This document shows, in pieces, positions 51,619 through 58,628 of a DNA stretch of 64,000 nt. A program made the position numbers and the translations under genes. Within the stretch, counting starts at the first letter, position 1, and every line of letters begins with the position of its first letter. A model generated the notes under the pieces. It was not told the DNA's origin. It worked only from the letters and a program-made list of their open reading frames with translations, and searched no databases. This stretch comes from a virus. The stretch is from IMG/VR virus record IMGVR_UViG_3300020421_002402, positions 1 to 64,000 of that record; one strand, given 5' to 3'.

Positions 51619-52886
51619 TGCCCGGTGATAAAGAACACGAACAAAATCTAAGTTGTAGTTTTTGTGGAAAAAAGCGAACTGAAGTAAAAAAGTTAATCGC
51701 TGGACCTAATTCATACATTTGTAATGAATGTATCAATATTAGTCACAAAATTATTAATGAAGAAGATTCATTAGAAGATTTAACCTTCGAAGATATACCA
51801 ACACCAGAAGAAATCAAAGCACACCTTGATGACTATGTTATTAGTCAAGAATATGCAAAAGAAATTTTGTCAGTCTGTGCATACAATCATTACAAAACAA
51901 TTTACAACGACAGTGATACTCATATAGAAAAAAGTAACATTGTTATATTAGGTAATACAGGAACAGGTAAAACACTTTTAGCAAAAACATTAGCAGAAAA
52001 ATTAAGTGTACCTTTTGCAATAGCAGATGCAACAACATTAACTGAAGCAGGATATGTTGGCGAAGATGTTGAAAGCATGTTAGAGAGATTACTTAATATG
52101 TGTGATTGGAATTTAGAATTAGCACAAAAAGGTATAGTGTTTATAGATGAGATAGATAAAAAGGCTCGTAAGGGCGAGTCTAACACCGGCACAAAGGATA
52201 TAAGTGGGCAAGGTGTACAACAAGCACTTTTAAGACTAATAGAAGGTACAGTAGTTAAAGTATCTTCAAATGGTTCAAAACGTATGGATCAATACGTTGA
52301 ATTTGATACTACTAATGTACTTTTTATATGTAGTGGTGCATTTGTGGGATTAGAAAAACAAGTAAACACAAAAGCAAACAAAAAGAATATTGGATTCAAC
52401 AAACAATTAAAAACACCAGCAAAGAAAAATACATGGCAACACAAAGTAGAGCATGACGATTTAATCACGTATGGTCTTATCCCTGAACTGGTTGGTAGAT
52501 TACCAAACATAGTTCCTTTAGAACCTTTAACACAATCTGATATGAAAACAATTTTGAAATCATCAAAAGCAAGTGTATTACCACAAGTTAAAAAACTTAT
52601 GGAGTTCGATGATATACAACTAGAATTTAATGATGAGTATATAGATGACATTGCCAAAATGGCTAGTAAAACAAAAACTGGTGCTAGGGGATTGAAATCT
52701 ATAGTAGAAAACAGTTTACATAATATAATGTTTAGGGCACCTAAACTAAAAGAAAATGGAGTTAAAACCGTACGTTTCAACAAATACCCTACAAAAGATG
52801 TTGACACTTACCCTGTTTTCATATATACTAACGGTAATGAAAAATCAGATAATGATTATAAAATAAAAATTAGAGGTAAAAGTTGA
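51618..52886 (+). CDS. clpX: ClpX-like AAA+ unfoldase
   Basis: 422 residues, full length. It has an N-terminal zinc domain (CSFC, CNEC at 13-38), Walker A GNTGTGKT at 112-119, pore loop GYVGED at 145-150, Walker B IVFIDEID at 173-180, and GARGLKSI as the sensor-2 region. The ClpP-docking IGF loop is kept (IGF at 258-260), so it could dock the host ClpP. The usual RKH substrate loop is replaced by SKRMDQ, so substrate choice should differ. clpS lies 6 kb away. Confidence 0.95.
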   Translation: MPGDKEHEQNLSCSFCGKKRTEVKKLIAGPNSYICNECINISHKIINEEDSLEDLTFEDIPTPEEIKAHLDDYVISQEYAKEILSVCAYNHYKTIYNDSDTHIEKSNIVILGNTGTGKTLLAKTLAEKLSVPFAIADATTLTEAGYVGEDVESMLERLLNMCDWNLELAQKGIVFIDEIDKKARKGESNTGTKDISGQGVQQALLRLIEGTVVKVSSNGSKRMDQYVEFDTTNVLFICSGAFVGLEKQVNTKANKKNIGFNKQLKTPAKKNTWQHKVEHDDLITYGLIPELVGRLPNIVPLEPLTQSDMKTILKSSKASVLPQVKKLMEFDDIQLEFNDEYIDDIAKMASKTKTGARGLKSIVENSLHNIMFRAPKLKENGVKTVRFNKYPTKDVDTYPVFIYTNGNEKSDNDYKIKIRGKS

Positions 52887-53311
52887 ACAACAAATCACAA
52901 GGCAGACAACAAAGTCGAAAAATGACTCAGGGTTGGAATTCTCAAAAGAGAAAAGAGCAACCTAAAAAACCACAACACTATTTAGATAAATTTAGTGGGA
53001 CCGTAGAAGTACGAAACAACGACGTAAATAAGGCATTGAGAGTTTTGAAAAAGAGATTGGAAAAAGCAGAATTTCAGAAAGAATTGGCGAAGCAACAATA
53101 TTACGAAAAGCCTAGTGCAAAAAGAAATCGTAAAAAGAAGCAAGCCAAGAAGAGATGGGACAAGTATGTTAGAGAAGCCGAAGCAAGAGGTGATTTTAAA
53201 CAATACATGCCCACTGGTTCAAAATGGATGAAGTCCAAACGTAAAACAAGGCGAGTAAGAGAATACAACGAAAGGATAGCCGCCATGCAGAGAAGTCGTG
53301 GTAACTTCTAA
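52883..53311 (+). CDS. rpsU: Ribosomal protein bS21-like with extensions
   Basis: 142 residues, TTG start overlapping clpX by four bases. Residues 40-95 (VEVRNNDVNKALRVLKKRLE, then FQKELAKQQYYEKPSAKRNR) match bS21, including the signature YEKPS before a basic helix. A basic 40-residue N-terminal and 45-residue C-terminal extension flank it. bS21 sits near the anti-Shine-Dalgarno end of 16S rRNA; phage copies may replace the host's and alter initiation. Fits with other translation genes here. Confidence 0.88.
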   Translation: MNNKSQGRQQSRKMTQGWNSQKRKEQPKKPQHYLDKFSGTVEVRNNDVNKALRVLKKRLEKAEFQKELAKQQYYEKPSAKRNRKKKQAKKRWDKYVREAEARGDFKQYMPTGSKWMKSKRKTRRVREYNERIAAMQRSRGNF

Positions 53312-54081
53312 TGAGAGTGGTAGTCGTCAGTGGTGGTTTTGATCCACTGCATTCTGGACATATAGACTACTTAGAAGGAGCAAAACAATTAGGTGATAAA
53401 CTAGTTGTAGCACTTAACAGTGATGAATGGCTCACAAGAAAAAAAGGCAGGCCCTTTATGCCTTTCGAAGAGAGGGCAAGAATTCTAGAAACAATGGACA
53501 TGGTAGATAATGTTTGGGGTTTCGATGATAAAGACGGCTCAGCAGTTGTGGCTCTGGAAAATGCCAAGAAGGCATATGAACACGCAGAAATTATCTTTTG
53601 CAACGGAGGTGATAGAACAAAAGATAACATTCCAGAAATGATTGTTGAAGGCGTTGAATTTGTGTTTGGTGTTGGAGGTTCCAACAAATCAAACAGTAGC
53701 AGTTGGATACTAAAGGAATGGCAATATCCAACTACTAGAAGAGTTTGGGGCGAATTTAGTGATTTGTTCCAAGATGAAGTAGTTAAAGTAAAGGAGTTGA
53801 TAATTGAACCAGGGAAAGGTATAAGTTATCAACGGCACTTTAAAAGAAGTGAAATTTGGTTTGTCAGTAAAGGAGAATGCGAAGTAAAGTATAGTGCTAG
53901 TAATCCAGACAACTTTACAAATATAATTCTTAAACAAGATGATAACTTTCATGTAAAAGCAAATGAATGGCATCAAATTGTTAATAGAACTGATAAGCCA
54001 TGTCACATAATTGAAATACAATATGGCGATGAGACCAGTGAAGATGACATAGAACGTCTTCAATATTACAACGGAGAATAA
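53311..54081 (+). CDS. Nucleotidyltransferase fused to a cupin domain (RfaE-like)
   Basis: 256 residues. The first 135 residues are a cytidylyltransferase-type fold: VVVSGGFDPLHSGHIDYLEG (HxGH motif), then a GGDRTKDN segment near residue 108-115. The rest is a cupin with ISYQRHFKRSEIWFVSKGEC, where His and Glu are metal ligands. It resembles RfaE-like sugar nucleotidyltransferases joined to a mannose-6-phosphate isomerase-type cupin, suggesting surface sugar or activated-sugar synthesis. Confidence 0.75.
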   Translation: MRVVVVSGGFDPLHSGHIDYLEGAKQLGDKLVVALNSDEWLTRKKGRPFMPFEERARILETMDMVDNVWGFDDKDGSAVVALENAKKAYEHAEIIFCNGGDRTKDNIPEMIVEGVEFVFGVGGSNKSNSSSWILKEWQYPTTRRVWGEFSDLFQDEVVKVKELIIEPGKGISYQRHFKRSEIWFVSKGECEVKYSASNPDNFTNIILKQDDNFHVKANEWHQIVNRTDKPCHIIEIQYGDETSEDDIERLQYYNGE

Positions 54082-54521
54082 TGGAATTGAAAGAATTAAA
54101 CCAGGGCAGAGCATGTGAGATACTTAATTCTATAGTAGAATATGAAATGGCTGGAGTTGTTAGATACGCACACAGTTCGTTAATGATTACAGGACCTTAT
54201 AGGATTCCTATTGTTACATTTTTACAAGAACAAGCAAACGAAAGTCTAGCACATGCCTTACAAGCCGGAGAACTAATTACGGGCTTAGACGGGCATCCTA
54301 GTCAAGTTATAGCACCAATTGAAGAATCACATGACCATAGTATTGTTCAAATACTTCAAGAAAGTTTAGAACATGAAACTCATGCAGTAAATTTATATAA
54401 AGAATTACTTTCTGAAGTAGAAGGTGCAAGTATATATTTAGAAGAATATGCTAGAGGGCAAATTGGACAAGAAGAACAACACGCATTAGAAATCAAAAAG
54501 ATGTTAAAGGACTTTGCATGA
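54081..54521 (+). CDS. Ferritin-like/bacterioferritin-like protein
   Basis: 146 residues, a four-helix bundle. YEMAGVVRYAH, ANESLAHALQAGE and EEQHALEIKKML give Glu and the Glu-x-x-His pairs expected for a diiron site; HETHAVNLYKELL adds another Glu/His. It may store or oxidise iron, in keeping with the Fe-S and diiron enzymes of this phage. It has no clear haem Met ligand visible. It touches neighbours on both sides. Confidence 0.75.
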   Translation: MELKELNQGRACEILNSIVEYEMAGVVRYAHSSLMITGPYRIPIVTFLQEQANESLAHALQAGELITGLDGHPSQVIAPIEESHDHSIVQILQESLEHETHAVNLYKELLSEVEGASIYLEEYARGQIGQEEQHALEIKKMLKDFA

Positions 54522-54964
54522 GACTCAGTTATAAAGATTGTGGCAAAATAGGATTTACATGTAGTACATTCGATTTGCTACATGCAGGACACATCACAAT
54601 GCTTGAAGAAGCAAAAAGACATTGTGATTTTTTGATAGTAGGATTGCAAACAGATCCTACAATAGACAGACCAGAAAATAAAAATCCGCCAGTACAAAGT
54701 TTAATAGAAAGACAAATACAGTTGGCGGCTGTAAAATATGTAGATGAAATAGTATGTTATGCAACAGAACAAGATTTAGAGGATTTACTTTTAACACTTC
54801 CTATAAATGTGAGAGTGTTAGGAGTTGAATACAAAGATAAACAATTCACTGGTAAGCAAATTTGCAAAGACAGGAATATTAAATTAGTATTCAATGGCAG
54901 AGACCATAGTTTTAGCAGTACCAGTCTCAGACAGAGAGTTGCAGAGCATGAAAAATCTACTTAG
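54518..54964 (+). CDS. Cytidylyltransferase (TagD-like)
   Basis: 148 residues. IGFTCSTFDLLHAGHITMLE is the HxGH core of glycerol-3-phosphate-type cytidylyltransferases; VGLQTDPTIDRPENKNPPVQ and SSTSLRQRV (compare ISSTxIR) follow. It would activate a polyol or choline-like phosphate with CTP. The third such transferase in the window (others at 37838 and 53311). Confidence 0.82.
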   Translation: MRLSYKDCGKIGFTCSTFDLLHAGHITMLEEAKRHCDFLIVGLQTDPTIDRPENKNPPVQSLIERQIQLAAVKYVDEIVCYATEQDLEDLLLTLPINVRVLGVEYKDKQFTGKQICKDRNIKLVFNGRDHSFSSTSLRQRVAEHEKST

Positions 54965-55373
54965 ATTATTAGAAAGGTTTGATAGAAAACGAATTATATT
55001 GGACCGAATACACCAAGAACCATATCTAACTAGGTATTATCTATTCCTAAAAGATAGAAAATGGTTTCCTTTTAACTTTTTCCTACATAATTTTCATAAA
55101 GGTGATCCAGATGACCTACATGACCACCCTTGGAGTTATTTCACAATCATACTAAAAGGTGGATATTGGGAACATACACCCAAAGGAAAATTTTGGCGTA
55201 AAGCAGGAAGTATGAGATTTGCTGGTAGTAAGTCATTACACCGTATAGAATTAGAGCCTAATGTTGATGTTTGGACATTATTCTTTGTAGGACCACGTGT
55301 TAGAGAATGGGGTTTTATCAAGAAAAACAAGTGGATACATAATGAGACGTATTTATTGTCAAAAAAAGGTTGA
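54948..55373 (+). CDS. Cupin-like phage protein
   Basis: 141 residues from the ATG at 54948; a longer frame from 54894 is possible but would overlap the transferase by 71 bases. DDLHDHPWSYFTIILKGGYW and KSLHRIELEPNVDVWTLFFV fit a cupin barrel with His ligands. It lies with the nucleotidyltransferases and may act on the same sugar or polyol. Ends just upstream of the next promoter. Confidence 0.68.
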   Translation: MKNLLRLLERFDRKRIILDRIHQEPYLTRYYLFLKDRKWFPFNFFLHNFHKGDPDDLHDHPWSYFTIILKGGYWEHTPKGKFWRKAGSMRFAGSKSLHRIELEPNVDVWTLFFVGPRVREWGFIKKNKWIHNETYLLSKKG

Positions 55374-55397
55374 CATTGATACTAAAAGAAGTATAAT
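55370..55397 (+). promoter_or_regulatory. Sigma70-type promoter
   Basis: TTGACA at 55370-55375 and TATAAT at 55392-55397, spaced 16 nt. Confidence 0.82.
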
Positions 55398-55406
55398 AGT
55401 GTATAA

Positions 55407-55426
55407 GTTAAGGAATTGTCCTTAAC
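55407..55426 (+). promoter_or_regulatory. Leader hairpin
   Basis: A perfect 8-bp stem (GTTAAGGA with TCCTTAAC, loop ATTG) begins just after the predicted transcription start. It may protect the 5' end of the mRNA or set its stability. Confidence 0.55.
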
Positions 55427-55454
55427 ACAATCGACAATGTATATAGGAGGTCAT

Positions 55455-55715
55455 ATGACTACTACATTCGTAAGCAAAGAGCAGAAAGTACTTTCAGCTC
55501 TACAAGAAGGCAGAACATTAAGTTCAGCTCAAATGAAAGCACATTTTGGTGCTGGTAACCCACAAGCAGTGATTCAATCACTTCGTTTCAAAGGTTATTC
55601 AATTTATCTTAACACAGTAACTGATACTAAAGGTAGAAGCAGAAACGTTTATCGTTTAGGTACTCCTTCAAGAGCAGTTATTGCCGCAGGATACAAAGCA
55701 CTTGCCACTTCTTAA
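55455..55715 (+). CDS. Conserved helix-turn-helix-like phage protein
   Basis: 86 residues from the ATG after taggaggtc. KVLSALQEGRTLSSAQMKAH then FGAGNPQAVIQSLRFKGYSI resembles a winged-helix DNA-binding fold, followed by the VYRLGTPSRAVIAAGYKA end. Very similar short proteins are widespread in marine T4-like phages. It is a single-gene unit with a strong promoter, a leader hairpin and terminator, so probably abundant. A regulator or nucleoid-like protein. Confidence 0.72.
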   Translation: MTTTFVSKEQKVLSALQEGRTLSSAQMKAHFGAGNPQAVIQSLRFKGYSIYLNTVTDTKGRSRNVYRLGTPSRAVIAAGYKALATS

Positions 55716-55744
55716 GTAGCAAATAACCGACCACGGTTAAGTAA

Positions 55745-55771
55745 AAGCACACCTTCGGGTGTGCTTTTTTT
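55745..55771 (+). terminator. Rho-independent terminator
   Basis: AGCACACC and GGTGTGCT form an 8-bp stem with loop TTCG, followed by seven T. The same stem as at 45021. Confidence 0.9.
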
Positions 55772-55801
55772 ATGATTGATTGAAAACACATATGGAAGAA
55801 A

Positions 55802-55834
55802 GAACACAAACAAATAATCATTAATATTGTGTTC
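55802..55834 (+). repeat. Inverted repeat in the 55774-56100 gap
   Basis: GAACACAA (55802-55809) and TTGTGTTC (55827-55834) form an 8-bp stem around an AT-rich loop. No T-run follows, so its role is not clear. Apart from this, the gap holds the weak peptide and terminator listed next and the porin promoter. Confidence 0.4.
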
Positions 55835-55873
55835 GGCGTTTATTGTTGTTTTGTTGGATTAGACGTTGAAATA

Positions 55874-55939
55874 ATGCATTCAAGTAGACGTAGAAGCAAC
55901 ACAGGCAATCTAATAGAAGAGAGTGTTGTTGATGAGTAA
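55874..55939 (+). CDS. Candidate 21-residue peptide
   Basis: Frame of 21 codons (MHSSRRRSNTGNLIEESVVD then E), with its stop within a terminator hairpin. No clear ribosome site. Weak support. Confidence 0.2.
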   Translation: MHSSRRRSNTGNLIEESVVDE

Positions 55940-55950
55940 CACTTTTTTCT
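55922..55950 (+). terminator. Rho-independent terminator
   Basis: AGTGTT (55922-55927) and AACACT (55938-55943) pair, followed by TTTTTC. It insulates the porin promoter from upstream transcription. Confidence 0.65.
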
Positions 55951-56100
55951 AATGGTATTCCTATTACCTAAACAAAATTCAAACACATTTATTAGATAAG
56001 TATAATTCTCCAATCGAAAAAGACACACTTTTTGATTCCATATAACTAGAATATTGTTAATAATCTGTGGATATCTTGTTGATATTTATTGGATAAAAGG

Positions 56101-56129
56101 TTGACATATATTCCTACTTTGTGTATAAT
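56101..56129 (+). promoter_or_regulatory. Sigma70-type promoter for the porin
   Basis: TTGACA at 56101-56106 and TATAAT at 56124-56129, spaced 17 nt. Confidence 0.85.
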
Positions 56130-56134
56130 AATAG

Positions 56135-56182
56135 ATTACTGTGACAAAACAGGCAGTTTTTCTGTCTGTGTTTATCAGTAAT
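56135..56182 (+). promoter_or_regulatory. Long leader hairpin of the porin mRNA
   Basis: ATTACTG (56135-56141) pairs with CAGTAAT (56176-56182); inside, ACAGGCAG pairs with CTGTCTGT around TTTTT. It starts at the predicted 5' end and stops before the aaggagg ribosome site, so it may stabilise the message or be a regulatory target. Confidence 0.6.
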
Positions 56183-56205
56183 ATAATAATAAGAAGGAGG
56201 ATTAA

Positions 56206-56850
56206 ATGAAAAATTTAATCAGTATTGAGAATGGATATAAGGCTTTAGTAGTTTTACTATTGTCTATTATGGCATTCGGAGCCCAAGCGGCTTCAGTGAG
56301 TGGAAATGTTGGTTACGGAAGTGATTACATTTTCAGAGGTCAATCTCAAACACAAGGCGATAGTGCATTGTCAATGGGTCTACATGTAGACGCAGGAGCA
56401 GGCGTATATGCTGGAGTTTGGGCATCGGAAGTTTCATATGCTGGCAGTAATGCTGACAGAGAAACTGACATGTATGTAGGTTGGGCAGGAGCAATCGGAA
56501 AAGACTTTGGTCTTAACGTGGCTTATATCGACTATGCATACAGTGGTGATGCTTCTTTAGACGGTTCAGAGATTTTTATCGAAGGATCATATAAAGATTT
56601 GACTATATCTCACAACATCGGAAACGATGACTTCAACGACTACACAGAAGTCTCATATAACATAATGAACGCAGTTGATGTGTCTTATGGTTCATGGGAT
56701 AATGTAGGCGACAACTGGTCAGTAAGTAGAAGTTTTGAATTACCTATGGGTATTGAAGGAACAGTTGCTTATGTAGACTTTGCCGCTGAAGACGGCTCAG
56801 GACTTGCAGACGAAGATACTTTTGTATTTTCAGTTAGCAAATCATTCTAA
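56206..56850 (+). CDS. TorF-family outer-membrane porin-like protein with signal peptide
   Basis: 214 residues. Residues 1-29 form a Sec signal peptide: a basic start, a hydrophobic core (ALVVLLLSIMAFG) and an AQA cleavage site. The mature start SGNVGYGSDYIFRGQSQTQG matches the Gcw_chp/TorF putative porin family, followed by YAGVWASEV and alternating beta strands, ending in a C-terminal Phe typical of outer-membrane barrels. It should insert into the host outer membrane. Strong ribosome site aaggagg and own promoter and terminator. Rare in phages. Confidence 0.86.
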   Translation: MKNLISIENGYKALVVLLLSIMAFGAQAASVSGNVGYGSDYIFRGQSQTQGDSALSMGLHVDAGAGVYAGVWASEVSYAGSNADRETDMYVGWAGAIGKDFGLNVAYIDYAYSGDASLDGSEIFIEGSYKDLTISHNIGNDDFNDYTEVSYNIMNAVDVSYGSWDNVGDNWSVSRSFELPMGIEGTVAYVDFAAEDGSGLADEDTFVFSVSKSF

Positions 56851-56884
56851 GTAATTAGAAGTCCTTTACGTTATTAATAACTTT

Positions 56885-56920
56885 GGATAGGGTTTTATTT
56901 TATATAGGACCCTATTCTTT
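56885..56920 (+). terminator. Rho-independent terminator after the porin
   Basis: ATAGGGT (56887-56893) and ACCCTAT (56909-56915) pair, followed by TCTTTT. It also overlaps the 3' end of the convergent DUF2061 gene. Confidence 0.7.
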
Positions 56921-57146
56921 TATAAAAGTTCATAACAAATAAATTTAATTTTGGTTTTTCCCACATTCTTTCATGCCAATAGTATAGAACCATTTTAGTT
57001 AATACTTCTATACTCGCAATACTGGCACCAATAGCCGCACTACCTGTTAATAAGAAACTGATTAAAAAAGTATCAGCAGATGCTAATACACGCCATGTAC
57101 AGGCTTTTAATGTCGAGATAATTCTATGTCGCTTTCTCGTATTCAT
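56895..57146 (-). CDS. DUF2061 membrane protein
   Basis: 83 residues. KACTWRVLASADTFLISFLL then EVLTKMVLYYWHERMWEKPK matches DUF2061, a small two-helix membrane family. Function unknown. A GGGAG ribosome site lies inside a possible hairpin (57153-57176). It converges on the porin gene. Confidence 0.8.
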   Translation of the reverse strand: MNTRKRHRIISTLKACTWRVLASADTFLISFLLTGSAAIGASIASIEVLTKMVLYYWHERMWEKPKLNLFVMNFYKRIGSYIK

Positions 57147-57152
57147 GTTACA

Positions 57153-57176
57153 CTCCCTTCAAGTATTCACAGGGAG
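57153..57176 (-). promoter_or_regulatory. Ribosome-site hairpin of the DUF2061 gene
   Basis: CTCCCT (57153-57158) and AGGGAG (57171-57176) are complementary; on the minus strand the ribosome site would be paired, which could limit translation. Confidence 0.35.
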
Positions 57177-57208
57177 GGCGAATACAAGATGTTTTTCGAT
57201 ATATGGAT

Positions 57209-57445
57209 TTATAGTACTCTAGTGTTGTCTTTGGATTCTATAAACTGTTGTAGTATGTCCGCTTTTTCGTTTTTTATAACATCTATTATTGTGTTGGTTA
57301 GATTTATTTCCTTTCTAACCATTTGCATCTTGAACATGAGTTCCTGCATTACTTTTTGATAGTATAACAGTTCTTCTTCTTTCGCTTCTTTATCCTTTAT
57401 TAAATCGGATATTAGAATTATTCTAGCAAATTTGTCCTGTTGCAT
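57209..57445 (-). CDS. Small coiled-coil phage protein
   Basis: 78 residues, helical and charged (FARIILISDLIKDKEAKEEE, then LMFKMQMVRKEINLTNTIID). Similar short proteins occur in marine T4-like phages. Probably co-transcribed with the DUF2061 gene. The opposing plus-strand frame lacks such signs. Confidence 0.6.
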   Translation of the reverse strand: MQQDKFARIILISDLIKDKEAKEEELLYYQKVMQELMFKMQMVRKEINLTNTIIDVIKNEKADILQQFIESKDNTRVL

Positions 57446-57522
57446 ACAATTACTTATACCTACTAAAAGGCCCAGTTATAATAGTGTTTTATAAAAAAAT
57501 AAAAAAAAGATTGCAAAAAAGG

Positions 57523-57552
57523 TTGATTTTTGCCAAAAAAGTACTATATAAT
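57523..57552 (+). promoter_or_regulatory. Weak sigma70-type promoter upstream of hsp20
   Basis: TTGATT at 57523-57528 and TATAAT at 57547-57552, spaced 18 nt. Confidence 0.5.
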
Positions 57553-57562
57553 GTATATAGAT

Positions 57563-57570
57563 TATAAATA
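57563..57570 (+). promoter_or_regulatory. Perfect T4 late promoter element upstream of hsp20
   Basis: TATAAATA, the full eight-base T4 late consensus, 369 nt upstream of hsp20. With the sigma70-type site it implies early and late expression through one long leader. Confidence 0.6.
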
Positions 57571-57661
57571 TCTTTGCATTTTAAGAAATAAAGGAAGTGC
57601 AAGGGCGATAGAATCGTAAGAGACTAAAGTCTACTGTACAACTGCTATAACTAAAAATGCC

Positions 57662-57892
57662 GTGTATAATCAACTAAGGAAAAATACACAAGGTTTAAGG
57701 ATCGTAAGTGAAATAGACCGAATGGCATTAGTACTAAGAAGGCTATACATGATTGGGTCCACCAACAAAGGACCGGAGATGGTAACATCAAAGGAAACCA
57801 AGAAGATGGACAAGTGTCGTGAGGAGATACAGACACATACTAACAGAAACGACCTCACAATGCGACCTTTTAATTCGCCAAATGGGTTTTGA
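57662..57892 (+). CDS. Uncertain open frame in the hsp20 leader
   Basis: 76 codons from a GTG at 57662. Basic and polar, with no motif, no ribosome site and no family resemblance. The 57446-57931 gap otherwise holds two promoters and no other gene I can support; the region may simply be a long leader. Confidence 0.22.
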   Translation: MYNQLRKNTQGLRIVSEIDRMALVLRRLYMIGSTNKGPEMVTSKETKKMDKCREEIQTHTNRNDLTMRPFNSPNGF

Positions 57893-57931
57893 AAGGATGA
57901 GAAAGAATAACTTGCTATATAGGAGATTATT

Positions 57932-58372
57932 ATGAATAAGCAAATCCGATTCACTACCGAATCACTTTCCCCACTATATAAAATGTCCGTAGGCTTTGAC
58001 AGACTTGCAGAGCAGTTTTTTAACGATCCTACGTTCACTAATAACGCAACAGGGTATCCACCCTTTAACATCAGCAAAGGCAAAGATGACATTTATGAAA
58101 TTACTTTAGCCGTTGCAGGTTTTAAGAAAGATGACATCGAAATTGAAATTGAAGATGGTACTTTGAAAATATCAGGTACATCTGCAGTATTAGATTCAGA
58201 TGAAATCGAATATCTTCACAAAGGTATTGCTGAAAGAAACTTTACTAGAACATTCAAACTAGCAGAGTTTGTAGAAGTAAAATCAGCAAAACTAGAAGAT
58301 GGTATTTTAAGAGTTTCATTATACAGGAACGTACCTGAAGCAATGAAACCACAAAAGATTAAAATATCATAA
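57932..58372 (+). CDS. hsp20: Small heat-shock protein (Hsp20/IbpA-like)
   Basis: 146 residues. An alpha-crystallin domain spans about 45-135: YPPFNISKGKDDIYEITLAV, AGFKKDDIEIEIEDGTLKIS and the LEDGILRVSL strand. It holds unfolded proteins and prevents aggregation; common in marine T4-like phages, probably aiding virion protein folding. A taggag site precedes the ATG. Terminator follows. Confidence 0.93.
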   Translation: MNKQIRFTTESLSPLYKMSVGFDRLAEQFFNDPTFTNNATGYPPFNISKGKDDIYEITLAVAGFKKDDIEIEIEDGTLKISGTSAVLDSDEIEYLHKGIAERNFTRTFKLAEFVEVKSAKLEDGILRVSLYRNVPEAMKPQKIKIS

Positions 58373-58390
58373 TCCTTGCGGTAAATATGT

Positions 58391-58420
58391 GGGTAGCAGT
58401 ATTTTCTGCTACCCTTTATT
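58391..58420 (+). terminator. Rho-independent terminator after hsp20
   Basis: GGGTAGCAG (58391-58399) and CTGCTACCC (58406-58414) form a 9-bp stem, followed by TTTATTATT. A GTAAATA element just before it (58381-58387) could restart late transcription, although the hairpin would then lie in the leader. Confidence 0.8.
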
Positions 58421-58423
58421 ATT

Positions 58424-58627
58424 ATGGCAAAGAAAGACAAAAGAAAAACATTATTGTATTTGATTCCAGAAGGTGAGACTAGAGATAGTCACACATATCA
58501 TTATACATTTGTCAAAACAAAAAACTTGACAATTGATAATAAGAAGTTAAAATTAAAGAAGTATAATCCAGTCAAAAGAAAACACGAATGGTTTATAGAG
58601 GCTAAGTTACCACCACATAGTAAATAA
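58424..58627 (+). CDS. rpmG: Ribosomal protein bL33-like
   Basis: 67 residues. TYHYTFVKTKNLTIDNKKLK then LKKYNPVKRKHEWFIEAKL align with bL33 (YxxTKN, KLxLxKYxPxxRKHxxFxEAKL), from the MAKK start to the end. bL33 lies near the E-site of the 50S subunit. It begins the clpS-suf run, one base before clpS. Phage copies are rarer than bS21; together with rpsU at 52883 this window carries one protein for each subunit. Confidence 0.8.
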   Translation: MAKKDKRKTLLYLIPEGETRDSHTYHYTFVKTKNLTIDNKKLKLKKYNPVKRKHEWFIEAKLPPHSK

Positions 58628-58628
58628 T

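Noticed and set aside
57126-57359. 77-codon plus-strand frame opposite 57209-57445
   Set aside because: The minus-strand frame has a charged coiled-coil composition typical of phage proteins; the plus frame is hydrophobic shadow sequence.
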